This document shows positions 47,287-57,012 of a DNA stretch of 64,000 nucleotides, piece after piece; the stretch's first letter is position 1; each line of letters starts with the position of its first letter. A program made the position numbers and the translations under genes. This DNA comes from Lysinibacillus contaminans (GTDB taxonomy: Bacteria > Bacillota > Bacilli > Bacillales_A > Planococcaceae): assembly GCF_001278945.1 (NCBI RefSeq), contig NZ_LGRV01000003.1, positions 2,108,001 through 2,172,000 of the forward strand, given 5' to 3'. The notes beneath the pieces are model-generated. The model was not told the DNA's origin, did not search any database, and saw nothing but the letters and a program-made list of their open reading frames with translations.

Positions 47287-47332
47287 AACCCCGAATAGGT
47301 CTACTTTTTTAGAGTATCCACTATTCGGGGTT
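47287..47332 (-). terminator. pflA terminator
   Basis: ACCCCGAATAG (47288-47298) and CTATTCGGGGT (47321-47331) pair perfectly; on minus the second arm is followed by TTTT. It lies about 90 nt past the pflA stop. Confidence 0.8.
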
Positions 47333-47422
47333 CAGTTCAGTATGCACTGTTCCTTCTTTATTTCGTGTTTTTCAAAATATTTCCCGGACAATATATTATA
47401 TTGTTCAGCGAGACTCGACAAT

Positions 47423-48157
47423 TTATTTCAAATGACGAGTTAGTCTTTCATATGCATTTTCCACACGATCTTCTGTTGGCGGCTCTGTATCTTCTAGAGG
47501 ATATTTCAAATTAAGTGCTTCCCATTTATATACGCCTAGTTTATGGTAAGGTAACACTTCTACTTTCTCTACATTGTTTAAAGTGCCAATAAATTCACCT
47601 AGTTCATCTAGATATTCATCAAAATCTGTAATGTTAGGTACCAGTACGTGACGAACCCAAATTGGCATGTTTTTATCTGATAGATACTGTGCAAATTTAA
47701 GAATATGATCATTGTATTTTCCAGTTAGTCGTTTATGCTGGTCACGATTAATATGCTTTAAATCAACTAAAATAAGATCTGTATACTGTAGCAATTCATC
47801 TAATTGGCTTAAATATTCCGGACGTTCAGAGAAATTTCCACCTGAAGAATCAATTGTTGTATGAATCCCTTTCGCTTTACATGCCTTGAACAACTCTGTT
47901 AAAAATGGCATTTGTAATAAGGGTTCTCCACCACTAACCGTAATACCTCCACCTGATGCTTCCATAAAAGGTCGATAACTTTCAAGATCTTGAACGATTT
48001 CATCCACCGTCATTATTTTACCTGTGCCAATTTCCCAAGTATCTGCGTTATGACAATATTGGCAGCGAAGCAAGCAGCCTTGTGTAAATACGATATATCT
48101 AATTCCTGGTCCATCAACTGTACCGCATGTTTCAATGGAATGAATATTTCCTTGCAT
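47423..48157 (-). CDS. pflA: Pyruvate formate-lyase activating enzyme
   Basis: PflA is a radical-SAM enzyme that installs the glycyl radical on PflB. The 244-residue protein has the CxxxCxxC cluster motif in FTQGCLLRCQYCHN, the SAM-binding GGGITVSGGEPLLQ and KTGKYNDHI-like downstream sequence. It is downstream of pflB with a 195-nt gap that holds a hairpin. Oxygen-sensitive, active in fermentation. Confidence 0.95.
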   Translation of the reverse strand: MQGNIHSIETCGTVDGPGIRYIVFTQGCLLRCQYCHNADTWEIGTGKIMTVDEIVQDLESYRPFMEASGGGITVSGGEPLLQMPFLTELFKACKAKGIHTTIDSSGGNFSERPEYLSQLDELLQYTDLILVDLKHINRDQHKRLTGKYNDHILKFAQYLSDKNMPIWVRHVLVPNITDFDEYLDELGEFIGTLNNVEKVEVLPYHKLGVYKWEALNLKYPLEDTEPPTEDRVENAYERLTRHLK

Positions 48158-48219
48158 ATTAAAATTCGCCTCCTAGCTTCTACCCATATAATTATGAAAA
48201 AGCAAGGTCTAGTAAAATA

Positions 48220-48273
48220 AAAGACCAAAATGAATAACAACTGTTATGAGCGTGTCATTCGAATTTGGTCTTT
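48220..48273 (-). other. Hairpin between pflB and pflA
   Basis: AAAGACCAAA (48220-48229) and TTTGGTCTTT (48264-48273) pair perfectly, with partial ATTC/GAAT pairing inside. It may act as a partial terminator reducing pflA relative to pflB. Confidence 0.65.
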
Positions 48274-48352
48274 GTATAACTACAGCGCCTAAAGCTTGTT
48301 TCTCATTTCGAAATAACTTTTAGACAAAAGGCTGTATAAGTCGCTTTATTTA

Positions 48353-50578
48353 TTACATACTTCCGTGGAATGTACGGTTGATTACATCGATTTGTTGTTC
48401 ACGCGTTAATTTAATGAAGTTAACTGCGTAACCAGATACACGAATTGTTAATTGTGGATACTCTTCTGGATGCTCCATAGCGTCTAATAAAGTATCACGG
48501 TTAAATACGTTGATATTTAAGTGATGACCTTCTTTAGATGCATATCCATCAAGAATTGCAGCTAAGTTAGCTACTTGGCTAGCTTCATCTTTACCTAGTG
48601 CTTTTGGTACCATTGAGAATGTGTTAGAGATACCATCTAAAGCATGTGTATATGGAAGTTTAGCTACAGATGCTAATGAAGCTAATGCCCCTTTAGTATC
48701 TCTTCCGTGCATTGGGTTTGCACCTGGAGCAAATGGTTCACCAGTACGACGTCCATCAGGAGTATTACCTGTTTTCTTACCATAAACTACGTTAGAAGTG
48801 ATTGTTAAGATGGACGTAGTTGTTACAGAATCACGGTAAGTTGCATGTTTGCGAAGCTTAGTCATGAATGTTTCAACTAAGTTTACTGCAATTTGGTCTA
48901 CACGATCATCGTTGTTACCGTATTTAGGGTAGTCACCAGTTGTTTCGAAGTCAACGGCTACACCATTTTCGTCACGGATTACTTTAACTTGACCATATTT
49001 AATGGCACTTAAAGAGTCAGCAACAACACTTAGTCCAGCGATACCAGTTGCCATTGTACGAATAATCTTTGTATCGTGAAGTGCCATTTCGATTCTCTCA
49101 TAAGCATACTTATCGTGCATGTAGTGAATTACATTTAATGTATTGATATATAATTCAGCAAGCCAGTCCATCATTGCATCGAAACGATCCATTACTTCTT
49201 CGTAATCTAAAATATCAGAAGTAATTGGAGCGAAACGTGGAGCAACTTGAATTTTAAGTTTTTCATCCATTCCGCCGTTGATTGCATATAATAGAGTTTT
49301 TGCTAAGTTAGCACGAGCACCGAAGAATTGCATTTGTTTACCTACACGCATTGCAGATACACAGCAAGCAATTGCGTAGTCATCTCCGTATTCTAAACGC
49401 ATGATGTCATCGTTTTCATACTGAATCGCACTCGTTTTGATAGACATTTTCGCACAGAAGTTTTTGAAACCTTGTGGAAGCTTTGTAGACCAAAGAACTG
49501 TTAAGTTTGGCTCTGGAGCTGGTCCAAGGTTTGATAATGTGTGTAAGAAACGGAATGAGTTTTTCGTTACTAAAGGTGTTCCGTCTACTGAAACACCACC
49601 GATTGATTCAGTTACCCATGTTGGATCTCCACTGAATAAATCGTTGTAATCAGGTGTACGAGCGAATTTAACAAGACGTAGTTTCATGACGAAGTGGTCA
49701 ACTAATTCTTGTGCTTCTACTTCTGTTAATGTGCCGTTTTGTAAATCTCTTTCGATGTAGATATCTAAGAAAGTAGATGTACGACCTAAGCTCATTGCTG
49801 CACCATTTTGTTCTTTAATAGCGGCAAGGTATCCGAAGTACAACCATTGGAATGCTTCACGAGCGTTAGCAGCTGGAGCTGAGATATCAAATCCATGAGC
49901 AGCAGCCATTTCTTTTAATTCGCCTAAAGAACGAATTTGTTCAGCAAGCTCTTCGCGAAGACGAATTGTTTCTTCTGACATGACTTTACCTGTATTTTTA
50001 AGGTCTTTTTTCTTTTCGTTGATTAAGAAGTCTACACCATATAGAGCTACTCTACGGTAGTCGCCGATAATACGACCACGACCATAAGCATCTGGAAGAC
50101 CAGTAATGATACCAGCTTTACGAGCTAACATCATTTCTTCAGTGTAGGCATCAAATACACCTTGGTTGTGAGTTTTGCGATATTTAGTGAAGATCTCTTT
50201 TACTTCTTCATCTACATGGAAACCATACGATGCGGCAGCTTGTTCAGCCATACGAATCCCACCGAATGGTTGTAATGAACGTTTGAATGGAGCGTCAGTT
50301 TGGAAACCTACAACTTTTTCTAAATCTTTGTTCAAGTATCCAGGACCGTGAGAAGTAATAGTAGAAACGACTTTAGAATCTAAATCTAAAACGCCGCCAG
50401 CTTCACGTTCTTGTTTATTTAAATCCATAACTTGAGCCCAAAGCTTAGTAGTAGCTTCTGTAGGTCCTACTAAGAATGAATCGTCTTTATCGTACACTGT
50501 AATATTGTTAATAATAAAATCACGTACATTGATTTCTTTATTCCAATTACCTGATTGAAAGCCCTTCCATTGTTCCAT
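48353..50578 (-). CDS. pflB: Formate acetyltransferase (pyruvate formate-lyase)
   Basis: PflB converts pyruvate and CoA to acetyl-CoA and formate. The 741-residue protein has the two adjacent cysteines in [10 protein letters not shown] and the glycyl-radical loop [11 protein letters not shown] near the C-terminus. It is followed by pflA. The 300-nt upstream region should hold anaerobic control sites, but I could not identify a clear Rex or CcpA site. Confidence 0.97.
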   Translation of the reverse strand: MEQWKGFQSGNWNKEINVRDFIINNITVYDKDDSFLVGPTEATTKLWAQVMDLNKQEREAGGVLDLDSKVVSTITSHGPGYLNKDLEKVVGFQTDAPFKRSLQPFGGIRMAEQAAASYGFHVDEEVKEIFTKYRKTHNQGVFDAYTEEMMLARKAGIITGLPDAYGRGRIIGDYRRVALYGVDFLINEKKKDLKNTGKVMSEETIRLREELAEQIRSLGELKEMAAAHGFDISAPAANAREAFQWLYFGYLAAIKEQNGAAMSLGRTSTFLDIYIERDLQNGTLTEVEAQELVDHFVMKLRLVKFARTPDYNDLFSGDPTWVTESIGGVSVDGTPLVTKNSFRFLHTLSNLGPAPEPNLTVLWSTKLPQGFKNFCAKMSIKTSAIQYENDDIMRLEYGDDYAIACCVSAMRVGKQMQFFGARANLAKTLLYAINGGMDEKLKIQVAPRFAPITSDILDYEEVMDRFDAMMDWLAELYINTLNVIHYMHDKYAYERIEMALHDTKIIRTMATGIAGLSVVADSLSAIKYGQVKVIRDENGVAVDFETTGDYPKYGNNDDRVDQIAVNLVETFMTKLRKHATYRDSVTTTSILTITSNVVYGKKTGNTPDGRRTGEPFAPGANPMHGRDTKGALASLASVAKLPYTHALDGISNTFSMVPKALGKDEASQVANLAAILDGYASKEGHHLNINVFNRDTLLDAMEHPEEYPQLTIRVSGYAVNFIKLTREQQIDVINRTFHGSM

Positions 50579-50754
50579 GCTGTTTTCCGCCTTTCATAGT
50601 CATTTATATATAATACAGAAGATCAACCTCTTATGTAACAGATTATACATTCACAATGAATTAGGATAAAGTATTCTCAATAAAAATTTTTGAAAACTTT
50701 ATGAACGGATGTACACAAAACGCCTGAAATGGTTGTTTTTAGTATGGGAATTGC

Positions 50755-50880
50755 GTTAATATGAGCATTTTATGTGATGGCATGTTAATATGACCCATTG
50801 TATTATAAGTTTACCTTTTAGGTTTTTTTCTAAAAAAGGAAAATCTGTATTATAAAAAAAATCGAACTGTATTATAAAAC
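50755..50880. repeat. Short direct repeats upstream of pflB
   Basis: GTTAATATGA occurs at 50755 and 50784 (29 nt apart), and TGTATTATAA three times between about 50797 and 50880. They lie 175-300 nt before the pflB start. They could be regulator sites or simply AT-rich sequence. Confidence 0.35.
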
Positions 50881-50980
50881 ATCTTTATTTTATGTTCTGT
50901 TTTATAGCACCACGGAAGCGATTACAGAAGACAAACAAACCGAAAGAAAAAGGATTCAATTCGAATTCTTCCTTTATGAT

Positions 50981-51199
50981 GGTTGCAAGTCCATCAATAT
51001 ATTTCCCAAAGGATGTACGCTGCATAGGAATCAAGGTTCAGTGTACACATCTTATCGATATCAACAAGCTGTTAAAGGAAAAGGCATTACCATGAACATG
51101 TCCCGTAAAGGAACGCTCGCTGATAATGCCCTTATCGAATCGTTTCATTCTGCATTAAAGTCTGGTACGTTCTACTTAGACAGTTTGAGGAGTGCGTAG
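50981..51199 (+). pseudogene. IS3-family transposase C-terminal fragment
   Basis: One plus frame reads LHRNQGSVYTSYRYQQAVK, KGITMNMSRKGTLADNALIE and SFHSALKSGTFYLDSL before TAG at 51197. These match the middle and end of IS3 OrfB transposases around the DDE residues. A start and N-terminal part are missing. It differs from the fragment at 47186, so it comes from another element. Confidence 0.75.
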
Positions 51200-51266
51200 A
51201 ACAAACTGTCTAAGGCTTTATAAAGTATTAGTACTGTATCTAAATACAAGCGAAGCGAGACTAAAC

Positions 51267-51310
51267 AACCAGTTGCCGGTACAATACCGATAACTGGTTG
51301 AATAAATGCT
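51267..51310 (+). terminator. Strong hairpin after the IS3 fragment
   Basis: AACCAGTTGCCGGTA pairs with TACCGATAACTGGTT, almost perfect, loop of three bases; TTTTTTTT follows about 15 nt later. Possibly the end of a lost element. Confidence 0.55.
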
Positions 51311-51399
51311 TTTTTTTGACCTCCGTCTCATATACGGGGGCCAGTCTGGTTGTAAATTTGGCCTTTTTTATTACATTTATGCTAATATTGTCTCTCAGT

Positions 51400-51822
51400 T
51401 TACATGGTGAAATTTATAAGATCATCAGAATTAAGACTATAAGAAACAACTTTCTCCTTGTACTGCTTGACTACATCCACGTGATTATCGGAACTATAAA
51501 CAAAGAAATTAACATCTTTTTTCCCTCTTTTTACGTTGATGACAAATGGAGTAATATTAGTCTCTGGATTTAGAAATAATTTTTCATTTCCTGGAAAAAT
51601 ATAATGTTTTTTTAAAAAGTTAGCTTCATTAAAATAGTCAGTAAATCTAATCTTTTCTTCCTCTTCTAAATGCTTTCCATTAAACGTTACAGTAACATCT
51701 TTTGAATCAAGTTCTGGATGAAGTTCAAATTTTCTTAAAACCCATGCCACAAGTGCACTTGGAGGACTCATTAACAATTTAAGAATAAAAAATACTACCG
51801 AAATAACCCAAATCCATGTCAT
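51400..51822 (-). CDS. yfmQ: YfmQ-like membrane-anchored protein
   Basis: The 140-residue protein has one N-terminal membrane segment (residues 3-28) and a soluble domain with VTVTFNGKHL, FNEANFLKKHYIFPGNEKL and NVKRGKKDVNFFVYSS, which I recognise as the YfmQ type from Bacillus. Function unknown. It stands alone next to transposon debris. Confidence 0.7.
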   Translation of the reverse strand: MTWIWVISVVFFILKLLMSPPSALVAWVLRKFELHPELDSKDVTVTFNGKHLEEEEKIRFTDYFNEANFLKKHYIFPGNEKLFLNPETNITPFVINVKRGKKDVNFFVYSSDNHVDVVKQYKEKVVSYSLNSDDLINFTM

Positions 51823-52151
51823 ATCATATCAACTCTTTCATTAATTATAACTGGTAACTAATATACCTATAGGTGCTCATTTTAATAACATTAATATGTT
51901 ATCCCAAAAACTCTTTTAGAACGTAATTAACTAAATCCTCATTTTATTCATGTGAGGCAACATCAGTTACGCTGTTTTTCTTTGATGTTAAACGATGGCC
52001 CTGAAGCTTGAATTACATTCCAAGGTTTTTAGGGAAGCTCAAGCTCACTTACTCTTTGAAGTCTTAATTGCTGTCTCAATTTTAGTTTCTTTTCCATTCT
52101 AAACGATATCCACCCAGTCTAAATTTTAAGGTAGTAACTATGTTATTTCTT
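51823..52151. other. Non-coding stretch between yfmQ and the nitrilase gene
   Basis: No supported gene. A minus-strand frame around 52000-51950 reads GHRLTSKKNSVTDVASHE, a possible scrap of a lost gene that I cannot place. Confidence 0.3.
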
Positions 52152-53099
52152 TCAAATTTTGTTATCTTGCTTTTCTTTGTTTACAAATAATTTAAAAACA
52201 TCCGGTCTTGAATAGTGTCCAACAGGATCAAAGTCAAATTGACTGTAGGCTATTTGTTTCAAATCAAGGTCTGCTATGATAATTTCTTCTTTTCCCCAAA
52301 CAGGTCCAGCAACATACTCACCCAAAGGTCCAACAATTGCACTTCCCCCATCACTCATCACTTCTGGACTAGATTTAATGTCATCATAACAAGCTAGATC
52401 CTCAGGATACATATCCTTCGTTACATATTGATTACAGGACAAAACAAAGCATCTTCCTTCCATTGCAATGTGTCGAATGGTGGACTGCCATGATTCCCTT
52501 GTATCAGCAGTTGGCGCAATATAAAGTTGAACTCCTTGTGCGTACATGGCTGCCCTAGCGAGAGGCATATAGTTTTCCCAGCAAATTAATGCTCCTATTT
52601 TTCCATATGGGGTATCAAATACAGGCAATGTACTGCCATCTCCTTCTCCCCATACAATCCGCTCTGCTGCAGTTGGTTTTAATTTGCGATGTTTTCCTAA
52701 CAATACGCCATCTGGACCGAAAAATAACACAGAGCAGTAAAGGGTACCGCCACTAAATTCACTATCTCTCTCAATGACACCCATGACAAGGTATACACCT
52801 GCTTCACGTGCCGCATCACCAAGTAGTTCCGTAGCTTCACCAGGAACAGGAATCGAGTTCTCCCAATATCGATACCAATCCTTTCTTCCATCGTCCGTAC
52901 GGCTTCCAATAATTGTGCCAAAGGATAATCCTCTAGGATAGGCCGGGATAAATGCCTCCGGAAAAACAACGATTTTGGCGCCCTTTTCTCCGGCTTGTTT
53001 TATTAAGTTAATGGCTTTTTCTATGGTTGCATCACGATCCATAAATATTGATGCAGCCTGAATTACAGCAACTCTAACACTTTTATTTTCATTTATCAT
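52152..53099 (-). CDS. Nitrilase
   Basis: The enzyme hydrolyses nitriles to carboxylic acids and ammonia. The 315-residue protein carries the nitrilase triad: glutamate in VVFPEAFIPAYPRG (near 48), lysine in HRKLKPT (near 134) and cysteine in GALICWENYMPLAR (near 168), the CWEN context being typical of true nitrilases rather than amidases. No signal peptide. Substrate unknown; arylacetonitrilase or aliphatic nitrilase are possible. Confidence 0.9.
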   Translation of the reverse strand: MINENKSVRVAVIQAASIFMDRDATIEKAINLIKQAGEKGAKIVVFPEAFIPAYPRGLSFGTIIGSRTDDGRKDWYRYWENSIPVPGEATELLGDAAREAGVYLVMGVIERDSEFSGGTLYCSVLFFGPDGVLLGKHRKLKPTAAERIVWGEGDGSTLPVFDTPYGKIGALICWENYMPLARAAMYAQGVQLYIAPTADTRESWQSTIRHIAMEGRCFVLSCNQYVTKDMYPEDLACYDDIKSSPEVMSDGGSAIVGPLGEYVAGPVWGKEEIIIADLDLKQIAYSQFDFDPVGHYSRPDVFKLFVNKEKQDNKI

Positions 53100-53190
53100 A
53101 TTTTGGACTCCCTCACAATAAAACGTATTTTTACGAATATCATTAAAGCAGAATCATCCTTACAGTATTTCTTAAATATTAGACATAACT

Positions 53191-53404
53191 TCATACTTCC
53201 TTTGCTAATAAATCATTAATACCACGATAAATTAATTCAAAAAGCTCTTCTAAATCTTCTTCTTCCACACAAGAAAAGGCAATTCTTAGGTCGGTTGAGT
53301 TGATCGCTATTGTACCTACTCCATATTCATTCAGCAAATGTAGTCTTAGCTTTTCAGCATCTACTTGTGCTAACTTTAAACAGATAAAAAAATGATAAAT
53401 TGTA
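53191..53404 (-). pseudogene. C-terminal fragment of a PLP aminotransferase
   Basis: A minus-strand frame without start reads HFFICLKLAQVDAEKLRLHL, then NEYGVGTIAINSTDLRIAFSC and EEDLEELFELIYRG before the stop at 53191. This is the C-terminal end of a class I/II aminotransferase. An in-frame stop cuts it at 53404 and nothing coding follows upstream. No gene was found in 53405-53615. Confidence 0.7.
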
Positions 53405-53615
53405 AATCAATCCACACACTTAGCCACAAATAATTATGAATTAGCCTATATGGATGTTTCTTATCCATGTCACTATCATAAATATTTTAAACATATTTTA
53501 AACCATCCACTCTAACACTTTTTTAGCCATCCAATTGTATATAATTAACAAAATAATCTTAGTTAACAAATTATGAATCTTTGAATATAAAAGATACTTT
53601 TTCAGAAGTAAATGT

Positions 53616-55046
53616 TTATAAACAATTAAGAGCTTCTGCAAACCTTTTTATTCCTTCATCAATCGAATCTTCATCTTCTCTTGCGAAAGTAAAACGGACA
53701 AATCCATTTTTAGATCCCATTGTAGAACCAGGAACATAAATGACTCCTCTTTTAATTGATTCTTCAAGTAATTGGATTTCATTATAATTTTTTAGTATTT
53801 TACACCATATATGAATGCCACCTTGAGGAATAGAATATTCTACCTGGTCTTTTAAATAAACATCAAGGCTTTTTATAATTTTATCTCTTCTTTTTTCTAA
53901 TTCCTTAATTAAACGTTTTATATGAAAATTGAAATTTTCTGATTCTAAAAAATCATTTGCTATCCATTGTGTATAGCTAGAATGTCCAAAGTCGATTTGC
54001 TGCTTTGCATCGGATAATCTTTCAATCACCGATGTTGGGCCAATAATCCACCCTATTCTTAACCCTGAGGCAACAATTTTGGACAAAGAACTAATGTATA
54101 ATACGTTTCCGTTCTTATCTATTGATTTAAGGGTTGGTATTTTATTTCCTGAAAAAGCTGTTAAACTATAAGGATCGTCTTCTACTACTGGAATCCCAAG
54201 CTTTGAGGATATATCTAAAATAGCTTCTCTTTTCTTTACACTCATTAAGGAACCCGTTGGATTTTGAAAATCTGGATTTAAAAAAATCATTTTAATACGG
54301 TGTTTTTTATATAATGACTGCAAATCTTCTGGGTTTATTCCATCCCTATCGACAGGTAGATAATGTATTTGTATACCTGCTGATTTCAAAATTGGAAGAG
54401 TATAATTGTAAGAAGGATCTTCTATTGCTATTGCATCTCCAGGCTTTAACAAACATTGTACAATTAAATGTAATGCTTGTTGTGCGCCTGATGTTATAAG
54501 TATTGAAGAAGGTTTGGTTTCGATTCCCCGACTTTTTTTTATGTGTTTTGTAAGGGTAGTTCTAAGTATTTCACTCCCCTGTGGATGATCGTATCCTAGA
54601 CTCCCAATAAAAGAACGTGTTGAAGTTATTTCTCTTAAAAAGCTTTTTGGGAAAAGATCTTCTGACAATTCTCCAGAAGCTAAATTAATTAATTTATGGT
54701 CTATAGCTTCTTTTCTTATTTTTTGTGTTACAGGTAAATTAGGTAAAAAAGAACCCGCCTCAATATACCTATTCCAGCTAGGAATACGTTTCTTTGTTAT
54801 ACCCCATATATCTTTACTAATGGTAGTCCCACTGCCTCTATTTCTTTCAATTAGCCCAATCGATTCTAGTTCATCATATGCATTAACCACAGTACTTCTG
54901 TTTAAATCCAAAACATTAGCTAAGTATCTCTCAGATGGTAAAGGTTTATCAGGTGGAAATGTACCATCTGCAATTCCTTTTTCAATATATTCTGCGAGTT
55001 GTTTATATATAGCTTTTTTTGCTTTTCTATCAGGTTTCCAATCCAT
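53616..55046 (-). CDS. MocR-family PLP-dependent transcriptional regulator
   Basis: The 476-residue protein fuses a GntR-type winged helix (residues ~10-75: YKQLAEYIEKGIADGTFPPDK, then LPSERYLANVLDLNRSTVVNAYDEL) to an aminotransferase-like domain with the PLP lysine in YISSLSKIVASGLRIGW and NPDFQNPTG. Such regulators sense PLP or amino-acid-related ligands. Its target is unknown; the neighbouring aminotransferase relic and nitrilase are candidates. Confidence 0.9.
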   Translation of the reverse strand: MDWKPDRKAKKAIYKQLAEYIEKGIADGTFPPDKPLPSERYLANVLDLNRSTVVNAYDELESIGLIERNRGSGTTISKDIWGITKKRIPSWNRYIEAGSFLPNLPVTQKIRKEAIDHKLINLASGELSEDLFPKSFLREITSTRSFIGSLGYDHPQGSEILRTTLTKHIKKSRGIETKPSSILITSGAQQALHLIVQCLLKPGDAIAIEDPSYNYTLPILKSAGIQIHYLPVDRDGINPEDLQSLYKKHRIKMIFLNPDFQNPTGSLMSVKKREAILDISSKLGIPVVEDDPYSLTAFSGNKIPTLKSIDKNGNVLYISSLSKIVASGLRIGWIIGPTSVIERLSDAKQQIDFGHSSYTQWIANDFLESENFNFHIKRLIKELEKRRDKIIKSLDVYLKDQVEYSIPQGGIHIWCKILKNYNEIQLLEESIKRGVIYVPGSTMGSKNGFVRFTFAREDEDSIDEGIKRFAEALNCL

Positions 55047-55169
55047 ATATACTCACCTCATTATTTCTATAAAACTTGCTTAAAACCTATCTTTTAGCAG
55101 TGTCATGCAAGCTAAAAAATATAAATATTAATATGGCTCTACACCAAAATCTGTACTTGACAGCACATT

Positions 55170-55300
55170 CCACTATAGGCGGACGCTTTCCAGGGGGCGA
55201 GCCTTGAGCCGCTTCGTCGCTACGCTCCTGCAGGGTCTCAAGTTGCTCGCTAATCCCCTAGGAGTCGCCGCCTTCCGTTCCATGCGCTTGCATATAGTGG
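55170..55300. repeat. Dispersed palindromic repeat, copy 2
   Basis: CCACTATA (55170-55177) and TATAGTGG (55293-55300) bound a 131-bp GC-rich element with inner GGCGGACG/CGCCGCC arms. The core matches copy 1 at 4535-4661 at AGCCGCTTC, CAGGGTCTCA, CGCTAATCCCC and AGGAGTCGCC. No ORF. The outer ends differ from those of copy 1. Confidence 0.75.
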
Positions 55301-55712
55301 GGGTTATTATAAGTCAAGTACATTGGTAATGAACCATTAATATAAGTTCATCTGTAATTAACCGTCCAATTTAAACAATCAACATTTTAATATAAGAACC
55401 CTGATTTGACGCCTATTTACTTCAATAAAATTATACTAAAAATACTTTTCTAGTTTAGACCATTTTGTGTTATATCTCAGAACTTTTTGTGTTTCAATTT
55501 TTGCGCAACTATTATAAAAATCAATTGCCAATGTTTTGACCGCGTATCACTAATCCATTTACTTGTCTTTTGTGTGAAAGAACAGTTATTAAAAGCTATG
55601 CAAGATCTTTAATTACCGCCATCCAATAGTGAAATAAGTTGGATTAGAAACTTATCCCCAGATTCCAACTTTATTTGTCCTATACAAAAAATTAATTCCA
55701 TTCAGAAATAAA
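55301..55712. other. AT-rich non-coding stretch
   Basis: No reading frame with a ribosome binding site and no clear hairpin was found on either strand between the repeat and the promoter of the GntR gene. Confidence 0.4.
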
Positions 55713-55756
55713 TTGACAGAAAATTCAATGCGTTGTATGGTTAGTTACATAACTAA
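55713..55756 (+). promoter_or_regulatory. Promoter and palindromic operator of the GntR-ABC operon
   Basis: TTGACA (55713-55718) and TATGGT (55736-55741) are spaced 17 nt. TTAGTTA-CA-TAACTAA (55741-55756) is a perfect palindrome overlapping the expected start of transcription, 26 nt before the GTG. It is a good candidate for autoregulation by the encoded regulator. Confidence 0.65.
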
Positions 55757-55782
55757 TTAACCATGTAACCAGGAGGTGGATT

Positions 55783-56142
55783 GTGACGCATTCTTTAAAC
55801 AATGAAAAACCTATCTTCCAACAAATTCGCGAACGCATTGAGGACGCTATTCTCGATGGACACTTACAGCCAGAAGATCGCATTCCATCGACAAATGAAT
55901 TTGCGAAGGAATATCAAATCAATCCAGCTACCGCTGGAAAGGGCGTGAACGAACTAGTGGATAAAGGGGTTATCTATAAACAACGTGGAATTGGTATGTT
56001 TGTCAGTCCACAAGCGCGAACGATATTAACCCTGGAACGAAAGGATAGCTTTTTTACGCAGCACATTGAGCCATTGAAAAAAGAAGCAACTAGATTAGGC
56101 ATTTCAGATGAAGAATTACAAAATATGTTACAAAGGGGATAA
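55783..56142 (+). CDS. GntR-family repressor, YtrA subfamily
   Basis: The 119-residue regulator has the winged helix IFQQIRERIEDAILDGHLQPEDRIPSTNEFA, then NPATAGKGVNELVDKGVIYKQRG, and a short C-terminal helical tail, the size typical of YtrA-type proteins. GTG start 6 nt after AGGAGGTGG. It heads an ABC-transporter operon, the usual target of YtrA regulators, which respond to envelope-active antibiotics. Confidence 0.88.
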   Translation: MTHSLNNEKPIFQQIRERIEDAILDGHLQPEDRIPSTNEFAKEYQINPATAGKGVNELVDKGVIYKQRGIGMFVSPQARTILTLERKDSFFTQHIEPLKKEATRLGISDEELQNMLQRG

Positions 56143-56145
56143 CGT

Positions 56146-57012
56146 ATGATCATCGAAGCGAGAAATGTTAGTAAATCGTATACGCACAAGCAGGCGCTAG
56201 AAAATATAAACTTCACAATTGAAGGACCAAAAATCATTGGATTTTTAGGACATAACGGTGCGGGGAAAACGACATTTTTAAATATGTTAGCTGGCCTCTT
56301 TTCTGCAACTGAAGGAGAAATTTGTGTCAACGGTGAAAATGTCTTCAATGCCCCACACGTTTTAAGTGAAATTTGCTTTGTTGCTGAAAGTGGAAATTTT
56401 CAAGACGAAATGACTGTTGCACAAAGCTTAAAGGCAAATAGCTTCTTTTATCCAAAATGGGATGAGGATTTTGCAAAAGAATTGTTGCAAGTATTTGCCC
56501 TCAACCCAAAAGACAAAGTGAAAAGCCTATCAAAAGGGATGGTGTCTGCACTTGGTATTATTACAGGCTTTGCAAGTCATGCAGCCATTACGATTTTTGA
56601 TGAGCCGTATATCGGGCTAGACGCGGCAGGAAGAAATACCTTTTACGATTTATTAATTGAACAGCAGGCTGAAAACCCAAGATTGTTTTTGTTATCGACG
56701 CATTTAATTGATGAGGCGAGTGCGTTATTTGAGGAAATTCTTATTCTCCATGAAGGCAAATTATTGTTGCAAAAAGATGCCGATGAATGGCCTCAGCATG
56801 TCGTTGCAGTAAAAGGTTCCCCCAACCACGTTGAACAGGCAATTGAAGGCTTTGAGGTTATTTACAAGCAGTCCTTCATGCATGAAATGACAGCAGTACT
56901 TTTTACAAATGGCAAAGAAATTGAGGCTGAAAACATTACGATCGGAAGTGTGTCACTGCAAGACATGTTGGTGTATTTAAGTAAAAAAAAGAAGGTGGGG
57001 TCAACTAGATGA
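56146..57012 (+). CDS. ABC transporter ATP-binding protein
   Basis: The 288-residue ATPase has Walker A GHNGAGKTTF, a Q-loop region near ICFVAESGNFQDEMT (no plain glutamine at the expected place by eye), signature SLSKGM and Walker B AITIFDEPYIGLDAAG, with the H-loop in LLSTHLIDEA. It resembles YtrB-type exporters. It follows the regulator by 3 nt and overlaps the permease by 4 nt. Confidence 0.9.
   Translation: MIIEARNVSKSYTHKQALENINFTIEGPKIIGFLGHNGAGKTTFLNMLAGLFSATEGEICVNGENVFNAPHVLSEICFVAESGNFQDEMTVAQSLKANSFFYPKWDEDFAKELLQVFALNPKDKVKSLSKGMVSALGIITGFASHAAITIFDEPYIGLDAAGRNTFYDLLIEQQAENPRLFLLSTHLIDEASALFEEILILHEGKLLLQKDADEWPQHVVAVKGSPNHVEQAIEGFEVIYKQSFMHEMTAVLFTNGKEIEAENITIGSVSLQDMLVYLSKKKKVGSTR

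Noticed and set aside
50579..50754. Rex or CcpA operator upstream of pflB
   Set aside because: No sequence matched either consensus well enough by eye.
50892..51095. A 67-codon plus-strand ORF
   Set aside because: It is a different frame over the IS3 transposase remnant and lacks a ribosome binding site.
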